Shown: positions 1 to 5,697 of the stretch, in pieces
Layout: each line of letters starts with the position of its first letter
Position numbering within the stretch: position 1 is the stretch's first letter
Assembly: GCA_041301185.1 (NCBI GenBank)
Contig: JBFYSV010000163.1
Coordinates: 1-7,257, forward strand
DNA length: 7,257 nucleotides
Origin: JAQBDA01 sp041301185
Lineage (GTDB): Bacteria; Chloroflexota; Anaerolineae; Anaerolineales; UBA4823
Reading direction: 5' to 3'
Notes under the pieces: generated by a model
The model's input: the letters and a program-made list of their open reading frames with translations, nothing else
What the model was told of the DNA's origin: nothing
The model's database searches: none
Position numbers and translations under genes: made by a program

Positions 1-82
1 CGAACACCCCCATTAACCCACCAACTGCGTAAGCCATACTCTTATAGGTTTGATAGGCAAAGACAACGGAAGGTATGTGACA

Positions 83-1114
83 ATGAATAAGAAACTATCA
101 AGGCGGGCTTTCATTAAAGGGGGAACCCTCAGCCTGCTGGGAGTGTTGGGGATCGCATCTTCCAGTCATTCTTCAGGCGCGGCTGGCGCCGCCCCACCCC
201 ACCAGGCAGAGCACAGCGGTCATAACGTCATGCCGGGCACGGTGGGTGAGGTGGACCATGAGAAAAACGGCTTTAATCCCAGTGATATCTTGACCGATTT
301 CGATTATGGGAAAGTCTCTACCTTGGAGAATGGGCAGACGTTGCGCGAGTACTTTATCGCAGCTTACAACCGGACTATCGAGGTCGTTCCGGGTATCGAT
401 TACCCGGCCTGGACGTATAACGGGCGTATCCCCGGTCCGACAATTCGCTGCACGGAGGGGGACCGCGTCCGTATCCATTTTAGCAATGGCAGCTCGCACG
501 GTCACACGATCCATTTCCATGGCATCCACTCGGCAGTGATGGACGGTGTGCCGGGAACCGGTCCGGGCGTGATAGAGCCCGGTGAGACATTCACGTATGA
601 GTTTGATGCCGAGCCCTTCGGCTTGCACCTTTACCACTGTCACGCCTTCCCGCTGGCGCGCCACATCGCCAAGGGCTTGTACGGAGCATTTATTATCGAT
701 CCCAAAGAAGGCCGCCCGCCGGTAGATCGTGAGCTGGTGATGGTGATGAATGGATTTGATGTGGATTTTGATGACCAGAACGATTTCTACGCGGTAAACA
801 CGATCCCATTCCATTACGATAAACATCCCATCCGGATCAAGGTGGGCGAAATGATACGCATCTACCTGGTCAATATCCTGGAGTTTGACCTGATCAATTC
901 CTTCCACCTGCATGCCAATTTTTTCAATTACTATTCCACCGGCACCAGCCTGACTCCCAGCGAATACACCGACATTATCATGCAGACCCAGGCGCAGCGT
1001 GGCATTTTGGAATTCAGCTATAAATACCCCGGCTTGTATATGTTCCACGCTCACAACACCGAGTTTGCCGAGTTGGGCTGGACCGGTAATTTTGAGGTCG
1101 TGGAGGAGGAATAG
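83..1114 (+). CDS. Tat-exported two-domain (type C-like) multicopper oxidase
   Basis: This 343-residue exported copper enzyme probably couples oxidation of a metal ion (Cu(I), Fe(II), Mn(II)) or a phenol to reduction of O2 to water. The ATG at 83 is preferred over in-frame TTG 50 and GTG 77 because GGAAGG lies at 68-73 and it places a Tat motif, SRRAFIK (residues 6-12), at the N terminus. A hydrophobic stretch (15-25) and an Ala-rich likely cleavage region near 34-38 follow. Cupredoxin domain 1 (about 90-207) has H141-x2-H144-x-H146 and H185-C186-H187 with H194. Domain 2 (about 212-340) has H275-x-H277 and H322-x-H324 but no Cys. Four HxH pairs give a complete trinuclear cluster set, and the type 1 site (H141, C186, H194) is in domain 1 only, the arrangement called type C. 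Such enzymes form trimers with the cluster between subunits. The expected axial Met position after H194 appears to be Leu199. The ZIP permease gene begins one base after the stop. Family is secure; substrate is unknown. Confidence 0.93.
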   Translation: MNKKLSRRAFIKGGTLSLLGVLGIASSSHSSGAAGAAPPHQAEHSGHNVMPGTVGEVDHEKNGFNPSDILTDFDYGKVSTLENGQTLREYFIAAYNRTIEVVPGIDYPAWTYNGRIPGPTIRCTEGDRVRIHFSNGSSHGHTIHFHGIHSAVMDGVPGTGPGVIEPGETFTYEFDAEPFGLHLYHCHAFPLARHIAKGLYGAFIIDPKEGRPPVDRELVMVMNGFDVDFDDQNDFYAVNTIPFHYDKHPIRIKVGEMIRIYLVNILEFDLINSFHLHANFFNYYSTGTSLTPSEYTDIIMQTQAQRGILEFSYKYPGLYMFHAHNTEFAELGWTGNFEVVEEE

Positions 1115-1115
1115 A

Positions 1116-2312
1116 ATGGCTGAACAGTCTCTACCCGAATCGAAACCATCAGCACTGACCCTTACCACAGCAATCTTGCTTATCCTGCCATTGGTCATTC
1201 TGGGGGGGGTGATCGCATTGTTCCTCAGCACCAGCGGTGGACTTAATCTTGCTGCGCCGGCTCCAATTGAGGCCTTATCGATCGAGCGTACTGTGCTAAC
1301 GCCAGGGCACATTGAAATCCATGTGCGCAATGCCAGCCCACAGAAGCTAAAAATTGCCCAGGTGATCATCAACGACGCTGTCTGGCCGGCCAGCATCACG
1401 CCGGATGCAACTATCCCCCGCCTGGGAAAAGCCGCGGTTCATTTGGACTATATGTGGTCGGAGGGAGAGGCATATGCTCTCACTCTGTTCACGAGCAATG
1501 CCATTCCGTTCGATGTGGAAATACCGGTAGCGTTTGTCACGCCTCAACCACGAGCGAGCACTTTCTGGAGCCTGACCCTGATCGGGGTCTATGTGGGTAT
1601 CATCCCGGTGTACCTCGGCTTGCTGTGGTTCCCTGCCCTGCGTAAGCTGGGTCGGCGGGCGATGACCTTCTTGTTGGCGCTTACCGCTGGTCTGCTGGTC
1701 TTCCTCGGCCTGGACACGCTATCCGAAGCCCTGGAGCTAACTCAATCCGTACCCGGTCCGTTTCAAGGGGTGGGGCTGGTTGGGATAGGGGTGGTGGCGA
1801 CATTCTTCCTGCTGGATGCCATCTCCAGGCGCCAGGTTGGTGCAGGACACAGCGAAGCGGAACAGCGCCTGAACCTGGCTTATATGATTGCGGTGGGAAT
1901 CGGCTTGCACAACCTGGGAGAAGGTCTGGCAATTGGTGCGGCTTACAGCGTAGGTGAAATTGCGCTGGGCGCGTTTCTGGTGGTGGGATTTATCATCCAG
2001 AACATCACTGAGGGCTTGGGGATCATTGCCCCGGTTTTGCGCGATAAGCCGGGGATTAGAAACCTGGCGCTGATGGGGCTGGTTGGTGGAGCACCCGCAA
2101 TTATCGGTGCCTGGATCGGCGGATTCTCTCCATCAGCAACAATGGCAGTGCTGTTCCTGGCGATTGGCACCGGTGCGGTCTTTCAAGTGGTCTACGAGAT
2201 TGCCAAGCTGATCCAGAAAGACACCACCCGCCAGCCGATGCCTTTCACTGTATTTTCCGGGATTGTAACCGGCATGCTGGTGCTTTGGGTAACCGGACTC
2301 TTGATCAAATGA
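1116..2312 (+). CDS. ZIP-family metal permease with N-terminal extracytoplasmic domain
   Basis: This 398-residue membrane protein is likely to import a divalent metal (Zn, Fe or Mn). The ATG at 1116 follows GGAGGAGG (1102-1109) and lies one base after the oxidase stop, so translation is probably coupled. An N-terminal membrane segment (about 14-38) is followed by a roughly 90-residue beta-rich region (about 56-142) with no membrane helices, probably outside the membrane. A ZIP-type bundle follows from about 150, with helices near 151-171, 182-200, 217-235, 254-275, 280-304, 316-335, 341-364 and 378-396. The metal-binding signatures are HNLGEG (265-270) and QNITEG (295-300). These match the H-N-x2-E and Q-D-x2-E ligand pattern known from bacterial ZIP structures, with Asn296 in place of the second-site Asp. 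Ordinary ZIP proteins lack the N-terminal extension. Pairing with a multicopper oxidase suggests linked oxidation and transport, recalling the yeast Fet3-Ftr1 pair in concept only. An eight-G run sits in codons 28-31. Confidence 0.85.
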   Translation: MAEQSLPESKPSALTLTTAILLILPLVILGGVIALFLSTSGGLNLAAPAPIEALSIERTVLTPGHIEIHVRNASPQKLKIAQVIINDAVWPASITPDATIPRLGKAAVHLDYMWSEGEAYALTLFTSNAIPFDVEIPVAFVTPQPRASTFWSLTLIGVYVGIIPVYLGLLWFPALRKLGRRAMTFLLALTAGLLVFLGLDTLSEALELTQSVPGPFQGVGLVGIGVVATFFLLDAISRRQVGAGHSEAEQRLNLAYMIAVGIGLHNLGEGLAIGAAYSVGEIALGAFLVVGFIIQNITEGLGIIAPVLRDKPGIRNLALMGLVGGAPAIIGAWIGGFSPSATMAVLFLAIGTGAVFQVVYEIAKLIQKDTTRQPMPFTVFSGIVTGMLVLWVTGLLIK

Positions 2313-2338
2313 TGAATACGGAAGGCAATGATGAATAC
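2308..2338 (+). repeat. Imperfect 19-bp tandem duplication at the gene junction
   Basis: AATGATGAATAC occurs at 2308-2319 and again at 2327-2338, an exact 12-base repeat offset by 19 bp. The first copy overlaps the ZIP permease stop (ATG at 2309 overlapping TGA at 2310). The second copy contains the ATG-ATG start of the next gene. GGAAGG, the Shine-Dalgarno sequence, lies between the copies. The two copies are in different reading frames relative to the downstream gene, so only the second yields the methyltransferase. It looks like a small local duplication that moved the start. Confidence 0.6.
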
Positions 2339-2945
2339 AGACGAACTATTTCACTGGATAGCGGTTGTTTTGATGGTATCGAGTATGTCGATTTCGTTTT
2401 CTTACCGCCGAAAGGCGGCTCAGACAGGTGAGAAGATTGACGCCAAGGAAGAGGGATCGCTGATCCTCAACCTGCGCCGCATTTTTGGTCTTCTGCTGTG
2501 GCTCTCGGCACTGGCTTACCTGATCAACCCGCAATGGATGGCGTGGTCCAGTCTGTCGCTGCCCAATTGGATACGCTGGGTGGGGGCTGGAATCTTGCTG
2601 ATCTGCGTGCCTTTGGTCTACTGGGTGTTTTCCAGCCTGGGCAGAAATGTTACCCCAACGGTTGTCACCCGCCAGGAACACACTCTGGTAACCCATGGTC
2701 CGTACCGCTGGGTGCGCCACCCCCTGTACACAGTGGGCTTCTTGATGTTTTTTGGCTTAAGCCTGCTTGCCGCCAATTGGTTCATTGCCCTGACGCTGAT
2801 GCTGGGCTTTATCCCAATCTCCTTGCGCACACCGATCGAAGAAGCGCGCCTGGTCGAGCGCTTTGGCGACGAATACCGGTCATACATGCAGCGCACCGGT
2901 CGTTACCTGCCAAAGCTGAGCGCCTTCGAGATTAGGAGCAATTGA
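2331..2945 (+). CDS. Isoprenylcysteine/phospholipid methyltransferase-like membrane protein
   Basis: This 204-residue integral membrane protein is a predicted SAM-dependent methyltransferase of the isoprenylcysteine carboxyl methyltransferase / PEMT-like superfamily. Adjacent ATGs lie at 2328 and 2331. The second is preferred because GGAAGG (2320-2325) sits five bases before it but only two before the first. Numbering from 2328, hydrophobic segments lie near 8-24, 49-66, 81-105 and 133-165. The C-terminal family signature is clear: GPYRWVRHPLYT (124-135, with His131) and then E171-E172 with FGDEYRSYM (179-187), the expected SAM and active-site elements. Length is typical for bacterial members. 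Bacterial homologues rarely have known substrates; a lipid, isoprenoid or thiol acceptor is possible. Its place in a metal operon is suggestive but does not define the substrate. A shortened copy follows immediately. Confidence 0.82.
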   Translation: MNTDELFHWIAVVLMVSSMSISFSYRRKAAQTGEKIDAKEEGSLILNLRRIFGLLLWLSALAYLINPQWMAWSSLSLPNWIRWVGAGILLICVPLVYWVFSSLGRNVTPTVVTRQEHTLVTHGPYRWVRHPLYTVGFLMFFGLSLLAANWFIALTLMLGFIPISLRTPIEEARLVERFGDEYRSYMQRTGRYLPKLSAFEIRSN

Positions 2946-3151
2946 TGACTGACAACCTCTTCTTCCATCTGGTTTTTGTCGCAGTGTTCTTACTCACCGA
3001 AAACTGGTTTATCGGCGGGTTCTTCCTGGGTGCGCTTACGCTGATCGTTGCCACCCGGTTGAAGCGAGAGGAGCAGGTGATGCTGGAAAAGTTTGGTGAT
3101 GAATATCGCACCTACATGCAGCAGACAGGCCGCTTCTTACCAACTGCGTAA
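2945..3151 (+). CDS. Internally deleted copy of the preceding methyltransferase-like gene
   Basis: The 68-residue product aligns with both ends of the upstream methyltransferase-like protein but lacks about 130 middle residues. Its start (MTDNLF) resembles the upstream start (MNTDELF). From residue 20 or so, NWFI and then EE, FGDEYRTYMQQTGRFLP match the C-terminal NWFI, EE and FGDEYRSYMQRTGRYLP upstream. The signature segment GPYRWVRHPLYT is missing, so it cannot be an active methyltransferase as read. It is still an open frame: the ATG at 2945 overlaps the upstream TGA by one base, and AGGAG (2934-2938) is six bases upstream. One hydrophobic helix, or a bent pair, lies at about 5-37. It is either a decayed tandem duplicate or a small protein that could pair with the full-length one. 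Confidence 0.65.
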   Translation: MTDNLFFHLVFVAVFLLTENWFIGGFFLGALTLIVATRLKREEQVMLEKFGDEYRTYMQQTGRFLPTA

Positions 3152-3174
3152 CTTCTATCGTAGAAAGGTCGCAT

Positions 3175-3876
3175 ATGAATGCTAACTCTTTGCTTGCTAT
3201 CCAGATCGCTGGTCTGTGTGCCATCACCGGGTCGCTGATCTACGCGGTTGGCGATGTTCTCCTGCTGGCTTCAAAAGCCGATCTGGCGGATTATCCCAAT
3301 CTTCAGTTGCATGCCAAGCTGCTTTCTGGTACTGAGAAGATGGTGGTGTTACCCTGGTCACGGCTGGCTTGGGGCGGATTGTTGGGCGTCTTTGCCACAC
3401 CACTGTTGCTGGCAGGGTTCTGGCAGGTGTACCAGGGCTTGCTGCCCAGCGGATTGTGGCTGGCACTGCCCCCCTTGATCTTGTTCGGCTGGGCTTCGGT
3501 TGTTGGCACCTTTGTGCACGGTTCGTTTATTTATTTGGGCGAGTATGTGCAGGCTCTGAACCGTCTGCAGAGCGACTCACAACCGGTGCTGCTGGAGATG
3601 ATGGGGCGGCACCGCAAGATCATGATGATCACCTACGGTTTCCTCTTCGCCTGTATCATTATTGCTTCGGTGTGGTTCTCTGTGTTGGTGGTTGCAGGCG
3701 AGACAGCATTTCCGTTCTGGATGGCTGCGATCAATCCGGTGACTGCACTGCTTTTTTGGATGCTGGTAAAGCGGATCTTACCGATCAGAATCAGAGATTA
3801 TACCGAAGGGGCTGGCTTTAATATCGCCTACCTGATATTTTTTATAATGACCACGATCACGCTGGTTGGCGGGTAA
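3175..3876 (+). CDS. Multi-pass membrane protein of unknown function
   Basis: I do not recognise this 233-residue protein with certainty. The ATG at 3175 follows GAAAGG (3163-3168) with six-base spacing, 23 nt after the previous stop, so it probably ends the first transcription unit. Hydrophobic segments lie near 8-31, 64-87, 94-121, 148-174, 181-199 and 213-231, giving about six membrane helices. A polar loop at about 32-60 contains an amphipathic-looking LQLHAKLLSGTEK. Another lies at 122-147, rich in charged and polar residues (LQSDSQPVLLEMMGRHRK). Polar or ionisable residues within or beside helices include Asp27, His115 and Glu123. No transporter or enzyme signature is evident. It may belong to one of the uncharacterised membrane families found in diverse bacteria. 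Position after an oxidase/ZIP pair allows, but does not prove, a metal-related role. Confidence 0.75.
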   Translation: MNANSLLAIQIAGLCAITGSLIYAVGDVLLLASKADLADYPNLQLHAKLLSGTEKMVVLPWSRLAWGGLLGVFATPLLLAGFWQVYQGLLPSGLWLALPPLILFGWASVVGTFVHGSFIYLGEYVQALNRLQSDSQPVLLEMMGRHRKIMMITYGFLFACIIIASVWFSVLVVAGETAFPFWMAAINPVTALLFWMLVKRILPIRIRDYTEGAGFNIAYLIFFIMTTITLVGG

Positions 3877-3903
3877 GAGGGGTGACTTAGAAGTGCTCGC
3901 CTC

Positions 3904-3932
3904 TGTACAAAGCGATTCGGTTTTGATATAAT
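3904..3932 (+). promoter_or_regulatory. Sigma70-type promoter with extended -10 for the DtxR-feo operon
   Basis: A perfect -10 hexamer TATAAT lies at 3927-3932, directly preceded by TGA (3924-3926), giving the extended -10 form TGn-TATAAT. A partial -35, TGTACA (3904-3909, four of six consensus matches), is 17 bp upstream. Transcription would start near 3938-3940, giving a leader of roughly 28-30 nt. A second TATAAT at 3941-3946 has no good -35 and lies within the operator, so it is less likely. Confidence 0.7.
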
Positions 3933-3934
3933 AC

Positions 3935-3961
3935 CTAAAATATAATTTAGTTAATCCTAAA
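3935..3961 (+). promoter_or_regulatory. Predicted DtxR-family operator, three alternating half-sites
   Basis: CTAAA (3935-3939), TTTAG (3946-3950) and CTAAA (3957-3961) alternate in orientation, each separated by six bases. They form two overlapping inverted repeats with an exact 11-bp period. The first, 3935-3950, is palindromic at 14 of 16 positions. The pattern resembles the TTAGG/CCTAA half-sites of DtxR, IdeR and SirR boxes. It covers the predicted transcription start and ends six bases before the repressor ATG, a good position for repression and autoregulation. Binding by the adjacent repressor is inferred. Confidence 0.6.
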
Positions 3962-3967
3962 ATTATT

Positions 3968-4636
3968 ATGCGAAAAAGCCTTACTATTTCAATTGAAGAT
4001 TATCTAAAATCCATCTATGTGCTGACCCTCGCTGAAGAGCGTGCATCCACCAACCAGATTGCTGAGCGTATGGGCGTGACTCCGGCTTCGGTCACCGGGA
4101 TGCTCAAGCGCCTGGCTACGAATGACCCCCCATTACTGGAATATCAGAAGCACCACGGCGTGGTGTTGACTGCCGAAGGCGAGAAGGTGGCTCTAGAGAT
4201 GATCCGCCATCACCGCTTGCTGGAGCTATTCCTGCACGAAACTTTAGGTTACCCATGGGATGAAGTCCATGCCGAAGCAGACCGCCTGGAGCATGTCATT
4301 TCGGAGGTTTTCGAAGAGCGGATTGCCCAGGCGCTGGGGGATCCGAACCACGATCCGCACGGAGACCCCATCCCAACGCGGGATTTAATCCTGCCGCAGA
4401 TGAGCTGGGCACGCCTGGACATGCTGCGCGAGGGGCAGCAGGCGATTGTCCAGCGTGTTGATAACGAAACCCCGGAGCTACTGCGTTACCTGAGCTCTAT
4501 CGGGGTAATCCCAGGGGTACATCTTGAAGTAGTTGGTTTCTCAGAGTTTGATGGCAACCTGCACCTGCGGGTTGGAGAGACGGTCCTGGTGCTGGGACCA
4601 GGCGTGACGCAGCAAATATATGTGGAGGTAGTATGA
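3968..4636 (+). CDS. DtxR/MntR-family metal-dependent transcriptional repressor
   Basis: This 222-residue cytosolic protein has the three-part DtxR architecture. A winged helix-turn-helix occupies about 7-72 (STNQIAERMGVTPASVTGML is the HTH). A metal-binding and dimerisation domain spans about 73-140, and a C-terminal SH3/FeoA-like domain about 152-222. By alignment with family members, the main site would use D11, D105, E108 and H109, and the ancillary site H82, E86 and H101. D11 matches the Asp of MntR rather than Met10 of DtxR, but the second MntR ligand (Glu11) is Lys14 here. Mn or Fe selectivity therefore cannot be read confidently; the downstream feo genes favour Fe2+. The DNA-binding domain and a palindromic site just upstream suggest autorepression. 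The ATG at 3968 has no obvious Shine-Dalgarno sequence in its short AT-rich leader, unlike its neighbours. Its stop overlaps the next start as ATGA. Confidence 0.93.
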   Translation: MRKSLTISIEDYLKSIYVLTLAEERASTNQIAERMGVTPASVTGMLKRLATNDPPLLEYQKHHGVVLTAEGEKVALEMIRHHRLLELFLHETLGYPWDEVHAEADRLEHVISEVFEERIAQALGDPNHDPHGDPIPTRDLILPQMSWARLDMLREGQQAIVQRVDNETPELLRYLSSIGVIPGVHLEVVGFSEFDGNLHLRVGETVLVLGPGVTQQIYVEVV

Positions 4637-5646
4637 CGATCTGGTGGGTAATAAGCTTAAGCCTGTTGTTTGCTTTCATCCTGGCGGTGGTTTTTCACCC
4701 GCAGATTGGTTTATTGAAACGTCTGAAGGCACGCAGCGGAAGCGCCCAGCGGGCGCAGGTTGAAGATGCGCTCAAATACCTGCTCAAGCAGGAACAAAGC
4801 GGGAGGCATGCCTCCCCAGAGGCGCTGGCAGGTGCGATGGGCTTGCCTGGCACAGAAACCCTGCAGTTGATCACGCGGATGGAGTCACAGGGCTTGATGT
4901 CTTCCCGCAATGGTGGTCTGCACCTGACCCCGGCTGGCGAGCATTGGGCATTACAGGTGGTACGAGCCCACCGCTTATGGGAACGCTACCTGGCAGATGA
5001 GGCCCGGCTGCCCTTGGAAAAGGTTCACCTGGAAGCTGAGCGCCGGGAACATGGCATGACCGCTGAGCAAGTGGACGAGCTTGCCGCCTCGTTGGGTTAT
5101 CCAGACCGCGACCCGCACGGCGACCCCATTCCGGATAGCTCAGGACAGATCGCGGCGATGAATGGCACCCCGCTAACCGCCTGGTCTAGTGATGAGCCTG
5201 GTCAGATCGTGCACCTGGAGGACGAGCCGCCGCTTGCTTACGCTCAAATTCTGGCACAGGGTTTGCGGCTGGGACAAACAATCCGCGTTTTGGAAATCAC
5301 CCCGGAGCACATACTGTTGAGCGATGGCGAGACCGAATTCCGGCTGGCGCCAGCAGTAGCAGCCAATGTTTTTGTCAGCCCGTTACCGGAATCTCTTGCT
5401 TCTCAAAGTGGCGTTTTGCCGCTTTCTGAGCTACCTGATGGAGTTTCCGCTGAAATTGTGGCGCTGGATGAAAGCTGCCAGGGATTTACCCGCCGCCGGT
5501 TACTCGACCTGGGCATGACCCCTGGAGCGCTAATGAAATCTGAAATGCGTAATTTTTTTGGCGATCCACGCGCTTACCGGGTGCGAGGTACATTAATCGC
5601 CTTGCGCCGGGAACAGGCTGCCCAGATTTGGGTCAAGCCAGCGTGA
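4633..5646 (+). CDS. Membrane-tethered DtxR-like protein fused to a C-terminal FeoA domain
   Basis: This 337-residue protein has an unusual order. It starts with an N-terminal membrane helix (about 4-21) followed by basic residues (K29, R30, K32, R34), which predicts the rest is cytosolic. A DtxR-like winged-helix region (about 42-103) follows. The metal/dimerisation domain (about 104-167) keeps all expected ligands: D45, H113, E117, H132, E136, E139, H140. An SH3-like segment (about 185-250) precedes a canonical FeoA domain (about 260-337, with RRRLLDLGMTPG at 287-298 and GDPRAYRVRG at 310-319). It shares DPHGDPIP (160-167) with the upstream repressor, indicating they are paralogues. Its ATG overlaps the upstream stop (ATGA), with GGAGG at 4624-4628. 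FeoA assists FeoB in ferrous iron uptake, and no free feoA is seen here. A metal-responsive partner of FeoB at the membrane is the likeliest role. DNA binding is possible but unproven. Confidence 0.88.
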   Translation: MTIWWVISLSLLFAFILAVVFHPQIGLLKRLKARSGSAQRAQVEDALKYLLKQEQSGRHASPEALAGAMGLPGTETLQLITRMESQGLMSSRNGGLHLTPAGEHWALQVVRAHRLWERYLADEARLPLEKVHLEAERREHGMTAEQVDELAASLGYPDRDPHGDPIPDSSGQIAAMNGTPLTAWSSDEPGQIVHLEDEPPLAYAQILAQGLRLGQTIRVLEITPEHILLSDGETEFRLAPAVAANVFVSPLPESLASQSGVLPLSELPDGVSAEIVALDESCQGFTRRRLLDLGMTPGALMKSEMRNFFGDPRAYRVRGTLIALRREQAAQIWVKPA

Positions 5647-5697
5647 CTACCTATGATTAGCGGTGTGAAATAAGATTGTACGTAAAAGGAGTTTGGA

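Noticed and set aside
1..32. Possible C-terminal tail of an upstream gene ending at TAA 30-32
   Set aside because: Only nine codons are visible, with no recognisable motif, so it cannot be supported as coding.
20..32. 13-base match ACCAACTGCGTAA to the end of the short methyltransferase copy at 3139-3151
   Set aside because: A 13-base match within 7 kb is not surprising by chance, and flanking sequence does not match.
50..101. Inverted repeat TTGATAG (50-56) / CTATCAA (95-101) flanking the oxidase start
   Set aside because: The stem is only 7 bp across a 38-base loop with no supporting inner pairs. It could be chance, though it would enclose the ribosome-binding site.
999..1115. Longer reading of the ZIP permease starting inside the oxidase gene
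   Set aside because: The upstream extension overlaps the oxidase's copper-binding C terminus. The ATG at 1116 has an excellent Shine-Dalgarno sequence.
173..1399. Long minus-strand open frame of about 400 codons opposite the oxidase and ZIP genes
   Set aside because: It has no recognisable domain and overlaps two strongly supported plus-strand genes. Long antisense frames are expected opposite coding DNA of this composition.
3876..3904. Possible terminator hairpin AGAGG / CCTCT after the first unit
   Set aside because: The 5-bp stem has a 19-base loop and no following T-run, so it is not a convincing intrinsic terminator.
5647..5697. Possible separate promoter or operator before the FeoB G subunit
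   Set aside because: There is no -35/-10 pair and no CTAAA/TTTAG repeat in this 51-nt gap, only a good ribosome-binding site. Read-through from the repressor promoter is simpler.
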